Numbered from the stretch's first letter, positions 51,194 through 62,267 are shown. The stretch: DNA of 64,000 nt from Semisulcospira habei (GCA_036245525.1 BTPG01000002.1:164234075-164298074), one strand, 5' to 3'. Made by a program: numbers and translations. Notes: a model not told the origin generated them from the letters alone.

Positions 51194-51410
51194 TTAGCCC
51201 TTATCCTGGTAGTTGACGCAGATTGTCAATGTTTCGCAAGTCATTGTAAATTTAACGTCAAAGATCCCAAGCCGTCAAAAGGAACGGGTATGCAAAGTGG
51301 TTTCAGCAATAGGCATAGATCCTCATGAGCCCCCGCAACTGCGGGGGCTCATGAGGATCTATACCTCTTGCAGCGTTGGCACGTTTTCTCGCGGCAGCAA
51401 AAGAGGTTAA
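51194..51410 (+). mobile_element. Family A MITE, complete
   Basis: Left TTAGCCCTTATCCTGGTAG, right GGCAGCAAAAGAGGTTAA. Flank motif TTGACGCAGATTGTCAATG. Core 51306-51371. Confidence 0.84.
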
Positions 51411-51426
51411 TCATAAGTTTGCTTAC

Positions 51427-51637
51427 TTAACTCATTCTACCCCAGACACACCACAGCAAGATATGGATCGACCTTGATAGTTCAAGGGCGATGCCAGAAT
51501 AGCTTGGCGCCTATAGGCGCCAAGCTATTCTGGCGTCACCCTTGAACTATCATGGTCGATCTGTGTCTTCAACTGCAATGCACTCTTCAGAGGACAACGG
51601 CAACATCTGGGGATTTCTGTGTTGGGGTAGTCTGAGG
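51427..51637. mobile_element. Family B MITE, right end eroded
   Basis: TTAACTCATTCTACCCCAGA; right side reads TTGGGGTAGTCTGAGG without TTAA. Arms nearly perfect. Confidence 0.88.
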
Positions 51638-51840
51638 CGAAACCTCTAAATGCTCATTGCACTCTGGCATGCATAGATATCTGAGTGGTTGCGGAAACCA
51701 GTCAGAACACCACGGTACTCTTCTACGTAATTATATTTAATAACAGAAGACGGCACTGCCAACATAGCAGAGATTCTTCGAGTAGTGTTGCTGTAAGGTT
51801 GTGCAGAAGGTTGGTAACATTGACTTAGCCGCTAACTTAC

Positions 51841-52070
51841 TTGACCCCTAAACTGCCAGGGCAAGGCGAATGCTACCCAGCTGCAAGAGACATAAACCCT
51901 CATGAGCCCCCGCAGTCGCGGGGGCTCATGAGGATTTATGTCTCTTGTTTAGTCCTATGTTCCTTATGCCTAGTTCTGGTGTCATTTAATCTGTTTTTCA
52001 CGCGAATGTCTGTCAGCGTGCAAATGGTTGCAAACATGAAATTCGTGATCGTTGGCAGCGAAGCGGTTAA
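51841..52070 (-). mobile_element. Family A MITE, complete, reverse orientation
   Basis: Left TTGACCCCTAAACTGCCAG, right TTGGCAGCGAAGCGGTTAA. Core 51883-51947 is an almost perfect GAGACATAAACC-type hairpin; sister of the 14.6-kb copy. Confidence 0.84.
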
Positions 52071-52351
52071 TTGCTCATAATTTAATAATTTAACAACGTC
52101 AATCAACGCATACAAGTGGGACAAGAAATGGATCGACCACAAAATCTGGACCACGCGACCCTGAAATCTCAAAGCAGGTGCCTGTAGGTTATATCCGACA
52201 GGGCACTAACCTTGATGTGCCACGGGTCGGGTAAGGGCTATCCCATAAACCGCTTGTGGATGTGAGTGAATCCTCTGAAATCACCGCAGGCTGCATGCCC
52301 GATTCATGACCACTCTTCATGAGGAATGCAGATAATCATAAAGTGAAGTCA

Positions 52352-52415
52352 GCAGGAGGCATAGAACCTCATGAGCCCCTGCGACCGCGGGGGTCATGAG
52401 GTTCTATGCCTCTTG
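52352..52415. repeat. Family A hairpin core, symmetric variant
   Basis: GGCATAGAACCTCATGAGCC / GTCATGAGGTTCTATGCC; GAACCTC/GAGGTTC is compensated. The element's right end CAGCAATGAAGAGGTTAA is at about 52441-52457. Confidence 0.9.
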
Positions 52416-52771
52416 CAGCTGTGTGCTGATGTCAGTACCCAGCAATGAAGAGGTTAAATGAGTATAACACGCAGTCTGTTTTGACAGAACGAAACATCGG
52501 CAGACCGTTCAGACGGTGGGAAGCCAAACCTATTCATCAAAGCAGCTTATAGATAGAGTACAGATAAGGAACACCAACGTGTCGATACCCAAATTGACAG
52601 TATTATTCAAGGCGAAGTTGCCTCAAGACCTCAGTGATAACGTCCAGACAGTTATATTGATAAGAAGGCTGGACAGTGTTGATTGAAGCTTATCAGTAAT
52701 AGAAGCTTTACAGCGTCTGGCTGATTACAACTGTTATATAGATCCGTAACTTCAGGCTTTAACGTCCATCT

Positions 52772-52845
52772 GCAAGGGGCATAGACCCCCCTCCCCCCCC
52801 CCCCCCCCGCATGAATGCAGGGGCTCATGAAGATGTACGCCCTTG
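52772..52845. repeat. Family A core overrun by poly(C)
   Basis: GCAAGGGGCATAGA then a C-run interrupted once (about 52785-52808), then ATGAATGCAGGGGCTCATGA and an eroded right arm. The left clamp has expanded into a homopolymer. Confidence 0.75.
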
Positions 52846-53015
52846 CTGGTTCTCATTTATGTCTGTTTCCCTCAGTGGAGCCCGAGCATCGCTGCGACGA
52901 AACCTTTACTTGCACACTCGCGCGTGCATGTTTCGTCGCGTGATGATAGCGCGTGTGCAATATTGATCAATCCTTAGGCTTGTGATGTAACGCTGTTCCA
53001 GTCAATCAACTATCC

Positions 53016-53081
53016 GCAAGAGGCTTAGATTCGCATGGGCCCCTGCAGGTGCAGGGGCTCATGAGTATCTATGCCGCTTGC
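53016..53081. repeat. Family A hairpin core
   Basis: GCAAGAGGCTTAGATTCGCA with apex CCCCTGCAGGTGCAGGGG and right arm ATCTATGCCGCTTGC. A detached right-arm fragment (GTATCTATACCGCTTGC) recurs at 53167-53183. Confidence 0.85.
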
Positions 53082-53184
53082 TTGATTAGGAGTAAGTTCC
53101 ATAGCGGCTGGCACCAGTCATGATTTTCTTCTCGTCCGCTGCAGGCTCAGGCGGCGCCGGGAGGTAGTATCTATACCGCTTGCT

Positions 53185-53590
53185 GGTGCTGTGCATGCAA
53201 TGACATTTTCTACATTTTAAAGGACGTCGAGCGCACTATGACCTCTACATGACCCCAGCTCTCTCGTTTTTTTGTTGTTGAGGGGACAGAACTCATCATT
53301 GCGATTGTCCGAACTATCTAGTTGCCGCATGGGTTCTTGTTCATATCGGAGGGAAAGGGAGGGTCAAGAAAGGTTAATTTTAAGTTTAGTTTTCCATCTG
53401 CAACAAACGTTGAATCACACCAAGCCTACGCCGGCTTTGTCGCTGTCTACGTTTGTCTTCGCACCACAAGCAATTTCGTTTAGGTGGGCCATATTTGCCC
53501 CCTTTCCTATATATTCAACTCGCTTTGATGGGCACAGGTACATAGCCATCGCTGTCAAACTCATTGCACGCAGAAGTGAGTAGGGTGTAT
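53185..53590. other. Unassigned stretch
   Basis: No repeat family recognised. A plus frame from 53272 has no motif and is probably chance. Confidence 0.45.
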
Positions 53591-53776
53591 TTAACCCATT
53601 TAACTCCATGGCTGCGTTTCCAAATTTTGGAGGTGTCTTCTAACGACTATGAGTTGCAGGAGATGGATCGACCAATGATAATTCAAAGGAAGTGGCGCCA
53701 AGCTCATTTGGCACTACCCTTGAATTATCATGGTCGATCCATCTCCCTTTGTTGGGTACTGGTGTTAAATGGGTTA
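53591..53776. mobile_element. Family B MITE with one arm largely deleted
   Basis: TTAACCCATTTAACTCCATG to GGTGTTAAATGGGTTAA. The left half of the hairpin centre is lost, leaving GGAAGTGGCGCCAAGCTCAT. Confidence 0.84.
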
Positions 53777-54153
53777 ATTGTTTGAGAACACTTACGGTTT
53801 TCAATATAGAAGTAATCTGCGATTTATAATTAAATGTGTATATTCTTTCTTTATTTGCAAAGCTGATACATAAAGAAAATAAAGAAAGAAAGGACATTTA
53901 CAAAGGCCTCACAGCCTATTTTGTCCTCACACTACTACTACTACTACTACTAGTTGTTACACTACACGTTTTAGGACTGAAACAAAGAGTATAGAGAGCC
54001 TATACTCGTTGACTGAAATAACCAGACAACACCTACTGCTTTACTCATGGGCCAATTAGCACTTTCACTAAAATCTGTTATTTTGCACAACTTGAAGCAG
54101 CGTGAGGAGACTTGCACAAAAAAAATACAGGCTGCTTAGCACTCCCACACACA

Positions 54154-54220
54154 TAGGTGATGACCTGTGATTTTGACTTTACGACTGCAAGTCGTAAGAT
54201 TCGAAATGTCAGGCCAGCAT
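54154..54220. repeat. Family C hairpin, diverged
   Basis: GTGATGACCTGTGATTTTGA around TTACGACTGCAAGTCGTAA, right side TTCGAAATGTCAGGCCAGC. Confidence 0.75.
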
Positions 54221-54663
54221 CTTGATAAATGTCAGACCGCAACCGTAAGCGTCATAGGGTGCAAAACCCACATAAATACGTACGTGTCCACGACGCAGGT
54301 ATGGAACAGTAAATTGGAAGCCCGCACGAACATAAGATATCGCATGTTTGTACGGGCTTTTAATCCTCTGTTTTCGTCGAAGCATGTGCAGTTTTGACCT
54401 ACGAATGACTTCCGGAAATCGTCTATTTTCGTTTCGTTGCTTAGTGCATCCGTGACCAACTGAAGACAGTTCTTGTGACCACCGATGTGAAACAGAGTGA
54501 GATTTTGGGCCGTCCGGCTCCACAAAGGTTATTGGTTCAAAATCAGAGACTGAGCACACACATTCTGCCAAGTGCTGGCAAACGACAGTAAGTTCATTTT
54601 TGTAAAAACAAAACAAAACCATAAACGAAAACAAAAACCAACCCATCAAAAAAAAAAAAAAAA

Positions 54664-54745
54664 AAACAACAAACAAACAAACAAACAAACAAACAAACAA
54701 ACAAACAAACAAACAAACAAACAACAACAACAACAACAACAAACC
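54664..54745. repeat. (CAAA)n then (CAA)n microsatellite
   Basis: About 14 CAAA units followed by CAA units; preceded by an A-run. Confidence 0.94.
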
Positions 54746-54998
54746 CGGGATTTTCGTTGTAGTACAATACACAGCTTGCTTTTCACAAAACAGTCTTACT
54801 CTCTTGTGTCTTCTTAGAGCAGAATTCGTTGCCGCCCAAAGGCCCCCATACCGTAGACCAGCACATAAATATTAGCACATATAATATTGCAAAAAAAAAA
54901 AAAAAAAAAAAAAACTCACACCGCCTGGCCAGCCATAGTTTCAGTAAATGAATTACGTTCATGCGAACGAGGATTTCTGAGGTTCAAACGAATGTTCT

Positions 54999-55194
54999 TT
55001 AGCCCCTTCACAGGCAATATCTACATGCAAGAGGCACAGATCCTCATGAGCCCCCGCAGTTGCGGGGGCTCATGAGGATCTGTACCTCTTGCTGAGACCA
55101 CTTTGGATTTGGGCGGCAGCGCTTTTTTTTTGGCGTTGAATTAGCAAATATTTCAGAAACACAAATAAGTGTCACCAGTATTGAAGAGGTGAAA
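54999..55194 (-). mobile_element. Family A MITE, reverse orientation
   Basis: Left TTAGCCCCTTCACAGGCA, right AGTATTGAAGAGGTGAAA. Core 55027-55092 has perfect arms in which CACAGATCC pairs with GGATCTGTACC. Confidence 0.8.
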
Positions 55195-55564
55195 GAAGTG
55201 TGTGCGGTATGCGCGTCCGGTGTGACGGGGGAAATATCGCTTGCGCTAATGATGAAGAATTCGCCGTTCAGACGTTTCAGGTTCTGTACCGTCGGTGTCA
55301 GGGTGGCAAGCAGATTCCGGAGGGAAAGCGAGAATTTATTATCAGGTAGATCAGGAAACCAGTCAGAAAACAAATATATTCCAGTCATGCTTGCACCAAT
55401 TTTCCCGCCAGACGAACCGTCTATGCCTCGCCCACGACAGTCATTATTAATTTATCCCCCAGAAACTGCTAACGCTAGACTGCCCTGAAAGAGGCTGGTA
55501 TTGTTAGACTGCCCTGAAAGACCCTAGTATTGTTAGTCTGTCATTAAGGAAAAAACGTATGAAA

Positions 55565-55712
55565 GGGTTAACGTCTTTTGTGCACCAGGATGGTGATTTC
55601 GAAGACGGGGCAGCGAAAAGAGGTCTATACAAATTTTGACTCCAGCTGGGGTTCGAACCTACGACCTACGGACGAGAGGCGAACGCTCTAACACCGAGCC
55701 ACACAGCTCCCC
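55565..55712 (-). mobile_element. tRNA-derived SINE, copy 2
   Basis: Same family as 2777-2931, minus strand. It has a tRNA-like head with B box GGTTCGAACCC, then the same body (TTGTATAGACCTC, CCCCGTCTTCGAAATCACC) and a tail that reads GACGTTAACCC in sense. Confidence 0.82.
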
Positions 55713-56024
55713 TGAGCTCCGGAGGCTATTGTGACGTAGAGTACTTCACTGGCAAATTCACCAAAACCGTTTACGTTTCTGAACTGCGTTGTGAGCAATG
55801 CATACAAGTCGCGGCAAAAGGGTCGACCATTGAGTTCTTTGGCATTGTCTGACTGTTTCGCTCAGTCTTCTCTGGGATTAAACCTCAATATCTAAAACTG
55901 AAATCATTGAAGGCTTCAAGGCTACACATGTGGTAACGCCCCTGAACAAGTATAGCTGTCGATCCATCTCCCACAGTTCATGGCACATCCATTTCAAACA
56001 GCTCATGTTCCGTCCCACACTGGT

Positions 56025-56262
56025 TGTCTACCGGTGTGGGTCCGTCCGCATGGTCCACTGACATACGTCTTATTTTCTTCTTTCCGCTCAATTCATGTAC
56101 TTTTGTTGTGTGTGGGTCTGTCCGCATGGTCCACTGACATACGTCTTATGTTCTTCTTTCCACTATTCATGTACTTTTGTTGTCTGTAGGTCCGTCCGCA
56201 TGGTCCACTGACATACATCTTATTTTCTTCTTTCCTCTATTCATGTACTTTTGTTGTGTTTA
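56025..56262. repeat. About 75-bp tandem repeat, 3 copies
   Basis: Units contain GTCCGTCCGCATGGTCCACT, GACATACGTCTTATTTTCTT and TTCATGTACTTTTGTTGTG with few differences between copies. It stops just before the TTAA of the A element at 56267. Confidence 0.93.
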
Positions 56263-56266
56263 TTTG

Positions 56267-56483
56267 TTAACCCCTTCCCTGTCACTGTACGTAAATTTTG
56301 TTTCCGAAATCTGTGTTCTTTCAACAACCCAAAGCCACAGCCCTCTAAGCAGTAAGAATGCAAACTGGTCTTAGCAAGAGACACAGGTCCTCATGAGCCC
56401 CCGCGAAAGCGGGGGCTCATGAGGATCTATGTCTCTTGCAGTCGGGTTGCGTTTTTAATCTTTCTCGGCAATGAAGGGGTTAA
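56267..56483 (+). mobile_element. Family A MITE, complete
   Basis: Ends TTAACCCCTTCCCTGTCAC and CTCGGCAATGAAGGGGTTAA. Core 56374-56439, loop GAAA. It begins immediately after the ~75-bp tandem repeat. Confidence 0.88.
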
Positions 56484-56780
56484 TTAAGTATGGGAAAGTA
56501 TGACAAGTGGCGGAAATGACAATTACTTCATCCTTTTGGAGAAAAAAAAATCATTGATTATTAAAATTGATTGTTCCACTTCCCGCGTCCGGCTTCGACC
56601 CGGGCTTTGGACGAGGATGTCTTACGGTGACAAACAAGACCGCTGTTCCAACGAATGCTTGCACCCAGAAAGCACCGCCAAGTCTATCGGTACCGCAGGT
56701 GTTGGGGAGCATAACTCATCAGTTAAAAAATAAAATAAAATAAATTTAAAAAAAAAACATAAAAAAGGGTCTGCCGCCAC

Positions 56781-56839
56781 CGATCTGTAATTCTGGACTT
56801 GCAGAAAGAGCTGGAAGGTCCCTAAACACAGATCAGCAC
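56781..56839. repeat. Family C hairpin, diverged
   Basis: CGATCTGTAATTCTGGACTT / GGTCCCTAAACACAGATCAG. A further half (GGCCGTAAGGTCCAAAATCA) is at 56980-57007. Confidence 0.68.
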
Positions 56840-56842
56840 AGA

Positions 56843-56956
56843 TTAGCTCACTCAAGGCGTCTCGCATCAATAGCAGCGAAAGTGTCGTATAGCGTTGCCG
56901 GCCGCAATGCCATACGACGCTTTCGCAGCTTTTGATGCGAGTAGCCTTGAATGATA
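56843..56956. mobile_element. Family G foldback
   Basis: TTAGCTCACTCAAGGCGTCT to GCGAGTAGCCTTGAATGATAA; arms AGCGAAAGTGTCGTA / TACGACGCTTTCGC. Confidence 0.83.
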
Positions 56957-57417
56957 AAGTTTAAATTGTGCTTGTCAAAGGCCGTAAGGTCCAAAATCAC
57001 AGACTAGGGGAGCGGAATTGAAGGAGGGCTGGGGGGGGGGGGGAGGGTGGTGGTGTTGGTGGTGGTGGTGGTGGGGGTGGGGGGATTGGAGAGCACACTC
57101 ATACATTTTGAATATCTGGCTGAATTCAAAGCATTCTCAAATGAATCGTGAGCGCCTGGGCTGCATGCAGATGGCGAATGTTGGCAGACGGACTGTTGCC
57201 GTCAAGACAAGCCAGGAACTGGTTATCTCTACAATATAATTTATTGTTTAGCTGAACTCGCCCGCACTGGAGATAGTATGATGCATGCGTCATTTGTCAA
57301 CGCAAGAAAAAGCTACAGCCAAAGACGAACTACATACGCGATTTTAACAATGCCTCGCGCATCTGTGTTAAGTCTTGATCTTGAATCATAGTATAAAAGA
57401 TAAAGTACTTTGTCCAG

Positions 57418-57635
57418 TTAATCCATTAAGCCCTGATCAACATGCTACGTACGACATAATGTGGATCGACCATGATAGTTCAAGGGTGGTGTCAGAATAG
57501 CTTGGCGCCTGTAGGCGCCAAGCTATCCTGACACCACCCTTGAACTATTATGGTCGATCTGTCTCCAGAATGGTGACATAGACCTCAAAGTATATAAAAA
57601 GAAGATAATTCCATCCTCAGTATGTAACGAGTTAA
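57418..57635. mobile_element. Family B MITE, complete
   Basis: TTAATCCATTAAGCCCTGAT to GTATGTAACGAGTTAA. Arms TTCAAGGGTGGTGTCAGAAT / ATCCTGACACCACCCTTGAA; TGTCAG/CTGACA paired variant. Confidence 0.9.
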
Positions 57636-57659
57636 CACTCCCTTTCCCATAGTGGCCTT

Positions 57660-57695
57660 AGTCGCCTGCTCGGCGTTAAACCCAAATAACTAACG
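57660..57695 (+). mobile_element. SINE 3'-end fragment
   Basis: Short remnant CTCGGCGTTAAACCCAAATA, matching the 3' end of the SINE family with the start of an A/C-rich tail. Confidence 0.5.
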
Positions 57696-57730
57696 AACCT
57701 TTCGCAGAACACAACCAGAAAAGCGCACAT

Positions 57731-57779
57731 GCACGAGGCATAGATCCCCATGAGCCAAAACAGTTGCAGTGGCTCACGA
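57731..57779. repeat. Family A hairpin, truncated
   Basis: GCACGAGGCATAGATCCCCA then CAGTTGCAGTGGCTCACGA; right arm lost. Confidence 0.6.
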
Positions 57780-58305
57780 TAATTCAAGATTCAAGATCCA
57801 AGAAATTTATAGTCCATTAAAGGATATTTGTCTTTGCCTGCCGAGCGTAGGTCAATGTTAAAAACATAATATCGCAATTACACCAAACAAACAACATGGC
57901 TAAATCTCTGACTAGACTAAACTATATAAAATAGTACGTTTTGACACTAGCATCACGCGCACAGACTCACAAACTTGGTTTATGGCAGTACAGCCGTCTG
58001 AAGGCAAAAACACAAGTCCATCAGTATGACTATGTTGGAGCTACCCTGTTTTTCCCCCAACGGGAACTGTAGGTCAGTAGGTGTGAGTCTGCTCAGCTGG
58101 AAAGTCACGTCAGCTGGAAAGTCACGTGCCACCCTGAGGGTTACAGTTTAGACTTGTTTAACAACTGTATTGCCTGCGAAATGAAAGAAAGTTTGAATTT
58201 GTTCCTGTTCGGGCAGCTTCTTGCCGGTGTCATCTGGCAAACTGACAAAGTTATTTGGTAGCGACGGATTCAGACGCATCGTTCTAGGTGCTGTTAGTGA
58301 CGGGT
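57780..58305. other. Unassigned stretch
   Basis: No gene seen. GTCACGTCAGCTGGAAAGTCACGT at about 58105-58128 is a short local direct repeat. Confidence 0.45.
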
Positions 58306-58396
58306 TTAATCTCTTGGCTGCTACTGATGATACCGTTCGGTGTGGTAACGCGTCTTTTTCGCAGAGCGGTATCGTCAGCAGCAGTCAAGGGGTTAA
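58306..58396. mobile_element. Family F foldback, complete
   Basis: TTAATCTCTTGGCTGCTACT to GCAGCAGTCAAGGGGTTAA; arms TGATGATACCG / CGGTATCGTCA. Confidence 0.88.
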
Positions 58397-58969
58397 TGTA
58401 AATGTATACATCTGCACTTCGAACAGTTTGGGGATAACGCTTGAGCTCGCACCAGAAACTAGAAGAAAAATAAATCCCGTCACATTTTTCTCCCCCAGCT
58501 AAACTCATCAGCAGCAGGGATACTCGCAAATGACAGTAACAGACACCACAAATATTTTCCCCAAACATTTGTGCTTACAGACAGGTTCAGTCAGTGGAAT
58601 TGTTTCTACAAAAAGAGTTAGTTCTTAGCCTGTCGACATTTTCTGATGCAAACTGATTACCTCCCTTGATCAGCTCAAGGTAGGTAACCAGTGTGAGTCA
58701 GGTGGTGCACGACGTAGATTCCCCAGCCCCTCCCCTTCCCACCCACCACCACCTCCCTGTGAGGGCGAAAGTCAGCGAGACTATTTCCTGAAAAAAATAT
58801 ATTTTGAATTAGAACACAATTTATTGGATTTTCAGATTAACATCTGTTTTAAAAATAGACATACAGACACAAATGGATTACATAAACTTCAGTTTTTCAC
58901 AGAGACAAGAAGTAATAAATCACAGGACAGCAATTGCGTAGGCACCTACCAGGGTTGTGAGCAGGCCAA

Positions 58970-59012
58970 CGCCGGCCGACGTCGGCCCGATGACCTTGTG
59001 CGCATTGGGTAA
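58970..59012. repeat. Family H right half
   Basis: CGCCGGCCGACGTCGGCCCG then ATGACCTTGTGCGCATTGGG. Confidence 0.7.
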
Positions 59013-59059
59013 GAACTATCGTTAACTAACTTTGCTGGAGGGCTATAAGGTGACTGTCA

Positions 59060-59227
59060 AGCGTGTCCAAAGCCGTAAAAAAACAATCAAAAAACAAAAC
59101 AACAAAACAAACCATGAAATCCAGAAAGAAACACGCTTAGAAAGGACAATTACAACAAAATAATGTTGTAATTGTCTTTTTAAAGCGTGTTTTTTCTTCG
59201 TTGGGATTTCCTTTGCCAGTCAAGCTG
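59060..59227. repeat. Family Q palindrome
   Basis: GAAACACGCTTAGAAAGGAC, AATTACAACA-AAATAA-TGTTGTAATT, GTCTTTTTAAAGCGTGTTTT; outer arms GACTGTCAAGCGTGT / CTTTGCCAGTCAAGC. Confidence 0.82.
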
Positions 59228-59299
59228 TAATCTGATATGTCATAATAATAATAATAATAAAGAGCATTTATATCGCGCTGAATCCCCAGGAGCAGGGAT

Positions 59300-59375
59300 A
59301 ACGGCAGCCGACGTCAGCCATGGATCTTTAGCGCACTGGGTTGAATTACGCGGTGAAGTTTGATGCTATACCTCC
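59300..59375. repeat. Left arm of a 76-bp perfect inverted repeat
   Basis: Begins AACGGCAGCCGACGTCAGCC and ends GATGCTATACCTCC. Exact reverse complement of 59998-60073; the inner half is GGGTTGAATTACGCGG-type sequence, the outer end resembles family H. Confidence 0.93.
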
Positions 59376-59425
59376 TTACAAGTAAGCTCTTACAAGTAAG
59401 CGCGTTACAAAAAAAATGTATGTAT

Positions 59426-59485
59426 GCATAATCCTGGACCTTGCGGCTGTAGAGCCACACGCCCAAACTCACAGATCCACACGCA
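59426..59485. repeat. Family C hairpin, diverged
   Basis: CATAATCCTGGACCTTGCGG and CCCAAACTCACAGATCCACA. Confidence 0.6.
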
Positions 59486-59636
59486 AGAATTGCAATAAAA
59501 GTGGAGCATAACTGAACCAGAACATTAAACAATTTTAGTTGCGTTTGTCTCAAAAAATAGTATATGTAGGTTCACTACTTGTCTCAATCCACGACCTGTA
59601 CAATATGTAATTTTCTAATCCTCACCCAGTACACAA

Positions 59637-59727
59637 AGGCTATCGGGCTGAAGTCGGCCGAAGTGAGCCCGTACAGTCGTGCGCGGGCCCACTGGGACCG
59701 ACTTTGGCCCTATGGCCTGGGCAGGAT
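59637..59727. repeat. Family H-like palindrome
   Basis: AGGCTATCGGGCTGAAGTCG ... TTTGGCCCTATGGCCT with centre GCCCGTACAGTCGTGCGCGGGC. Confidence 0.7.
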
Positions 59728-59997
59728 CTGAAGAAAAATAATAATAAAAAACAACAACAATCAATAAGGAACAAAGGCTGACCCTGAAATAACGTGGATT
59801 GACACGAGGCATCACAAAGGTTGTCCTGTCATATATATAAAGATGTGACGTGACATGTGAGGTGGCTTGTAGGAGTCATGGGTGGACCATGCTTATTAAC
59901 AGAGGTTAAAAAAAAAGCTCTTACAAGAAAGATTCACCGAGACGTATTGTCGATTGCCCTGCCAAGAGAGTGTCAGGTTGACTGCTCGCGGTGCAAT

Positions 59998-60073
59998 GGA
60001 GGTATAGCATCAAACTTCACCGCGTAATTCAACCCAGTGCGCTAAAGATCCATGGCTGACGTCGGCTGCCGTT
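59998..60073. repeat. Right arm of a 76-bp perfect inverted repeat
   Basis: Begins GGAGGTATAGCATCAAACTT and ends GACGTCGGCTGCCGTT. Outside it continues into family H-like sequence (GGCCCGCTCACATCAGTGCG) to about 60125. Confidence 0.93.
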
Positions 60074-60244
60074 GGCCCGCTCACATCAGTGCGCGGACCA
60101 ACGACAGCTGACATCAGCTCAAGGACTTTCTCCCTACAGAGAAGTTATCTCAAGACGTGAACCCCGAAACAATCGATGATGCTGTATTTGATTCAGTCGC
60201 ATCTATATGCTCCTGATATGCAGCGATTCAAAAGAGACCAGCAA

Positions 60245-60310
60245 GAAAGAGGCATAGATCCTCATGAGCCCCTGCGACTGCGGGGGCTCATGAGGGTCTA
60301 TGCCTCTTGC
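60245..60310. repeat. Family A hairpin core
   Basis: Near-consensus arms with CTCATGAGGGTCTATGCC on the right. Confidence 0.9.
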
Positions 60311-60696
60311 AGTTAGTTGGTTTCAGCTCTGCGCCGGCACTCAGAGTTAATTTGCAAACAGCATCGTTGAGTGTTCATATTAGTGTCGAAGATTTGAGGG
60401 CGCGATGTATGCCCTATGTAGATCGATTCACTTTTGAGAACCTATTCCTGGATTGAATATCTTCTGTGCAGCAGGAGGAACTAACTACATTAGTGCACCC
60501 GTCTTTCTTTCTTTCGACATCAGTCGATGTGGCTGCCACCCATCCGCCAAGCCTGCAGACGATCAGGCGTGACGCAGTTGCAAATCAAAAGCCGGCAAAA
60601 AAGCGATCAGTTCCGTAAGGCAAATACACATCACCAGGATCACCAGGTATGATACCTCCGTTTCAGGAAGCACATGGGCCTAATCTCAACCGGTAA

Positions 60697-60758
60697 ACTG
60701 CATAAATTCTCATGAGCTCATGCAGCCACAGGGGCTCATGAACATCTATGCCTCTTGC
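60697..60758. repeat. Family A hairpin, eroded left arm
   Basis: ACTGCATAAATTCTCATGAG / CTCATGAACATCTATGCCTC. Confidence 0.75.
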
Positions 60759-60869
60759 AGATGTGAATCTTTGACGAAAGAACTATCAGTTCCGAAAGGC
60801 AAGTACAGTTACAGTATAAAACCTCGCTCTGCCTCTGGACAAAGATGTAAATGGCGCAGGTTATTGCCA

Positions 60870-60908
60870 GCAAGAGGCATGGATTCTCATGAAAATCTAT
60901 GCCTCTTG
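60870..60908. repeat. Family A core with apex deleted
   Basis: GCAAGAGGCATGGATTCTCA joins directly to TGAAAATCTATGCCTCTTG; the complete GC clamp is missing and the remaining arms still pair. Confidence 0.87.
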
Positions 60909-61300
60909 AGATCGGATAATCTAGCGGCAGGACAATCAGTTCCGTAGGGCGAGTGTGGTGAATGTTTGCCGGCATGATGCGCGGCAGGTAAGCTGGTGCA
61001 TGTTTACGGCAGACGACGGATGAGCGACAAAATGTCAGAAACGATACAGCCTATTCTAGGTTTCAGGTGTTTCGATTTGTCAGCGTGCGTTTATGGATGA
61101 ACATTCCCTAGTGGAAATCTCCATCAATTTTCAATAAATTATTCTGCATAGTATTTGACAAGCAAAATTGCGCATCAACTCCGTTTCATAATGTCCCAAG
61201 TCACTGACGTGCACGCATGCACTGATAGAAACATATAATTTCGCGCCTCGTGGTGTTTGGTGCGGGTGGAGGTTGAAATCACACTGGTTGGCTTCACACT

Positions 61301-61346
61301 GGTTGTCGCTACCGTTGAAAGCGGTAGCGAATCGGTGGAGACAACC
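61301..61346. repeat. Family L hairpin
   Basis: GGTTGTCGCTACCGTTGAAA then GCGGTAGCGAATCGGTGGAG and ACAACC; the same GCGAATC-GGAGACAACC half as 1984-2033. Confidence 0.78.
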
Positions 61347-61475
61347 AGCGTGGGTTGAAGGCACATACAATTTCGTTAACTATCTACAGTAAGTGTAATT
61401 TTTTAATACACCACATATGTCAGCCGTGTCTCTGTAGTATACATACCAAGGGGAATTACTCAGCGCTGGACAGAC

Positions 61476-62046
61476 ATACAGTTACACTTTGCTGAGGGAG
61501 ACAGCGAACAGTTTCTAGAAGGACGTTAGTGGTCGGCTACAAAGAATACTTTCGTAAAGAGCATCAAGATTAAATCTGAGGACGCTTGTAGATGGATTTC
61601 GTATGGCTTTGATAGCAAGAGGATCGTGAAGTTTGTAACTGAAATTATCCGCCTTGAATAGAGTTGCCTTCGTAAATGAGAAGTACGTCAGAAGAATGCA
61701 CGAATTGGACAAAATCCTTTAATTCAAAGGGAGGTTAAACACGCAATATATATTACACGTTTGTACGCCCTTTTAATCGAATGGTTGTGTCCATTTCGTG
61801 CATTTTGTTGACTTACCTCTCATTTAGGGAAATTATCTATTGACCGAAATGAAATTGAATTCGTCGGGATTCGATCCGCTCGTCTGTGTCTAGACTCAAC
61901 TTGAGGAACGCCAGTACCCAGTGAACTGACTCAAAAATATAAGCCGCACCCCTGGATGGAACCTATCGCAGACTGCGAACGTGGAAGTCGATTACCATCT
62001 CCTAATGCATTAACGGGCAACATGAATATCTATTTCACGTCGCATT
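61476..62046. other. Unassigned stretch
   Basis: Only the weak tRNA-like segment at 61850-61930 is recognised. Confidence 0.45.
61850..61930 (-). repeat. tRNA-like head, possible second SINE type
   Basis: On the minus strand a B-box-like GGATCGAATCCC lies about 50 bases after TCAGTTCACTGGGTACTGG, which resembles an A box. There is no acceptor-stem pairing or body repeat in the window, so this is only a candidate. Confidence 0.3.
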
Positions 62047-62117
62047 TAACCCTCTTGCTTCTACTGACTACACGTCTTTCCCGCCGAGTTGTATCGTCAG
62101 TTGCAGTCGAGGGGACC
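62047..62117. mobile_element. Family F foldback, shortened
   Basis: TTAACCCTCTTGCTTCTACT, right side TTGTATCGTCAGTTGCAGTC then GAGGGGACC. Confidence 0.72.
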
Positions 62118-62157
62118 AAAATGAGACCGCACTTGTGCACAAAGAACACTGGACTAA

Positions 62158-62205
62158 CAAGAGACAGAAATCCTCATGAGCCCCCGCGAGGATTTATGTC
62201 TCTTG
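62158..62205. repeat. Family A core with apex deleted
   Basis: CAAGAGACAGAAATCCTCAT, GAGCCCCCGCGAGGATTTAT, GTCTCTTG: the right half of the clamp is gone. The element end CTGGCAGTCAAGGGGTTTAA follows at about 62248-62267. Confidence 0.85.
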
Positions 62206-62267
62206 CAGATGGATAGAATTCATCTGCCTCCCCCCCCCCCCCCCCTCTGGCAGTCAAGGGGTTTAAG

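Noticed and set aside
54209..54772. 187-residue minus-strand frame with a Phe/Leu/Val-rich start
   Set aside because: The hydrophobic part is the (CAAA)n/(CAA)n microsatellite and A-run in reverse; not a signal peptide or membrane protein.
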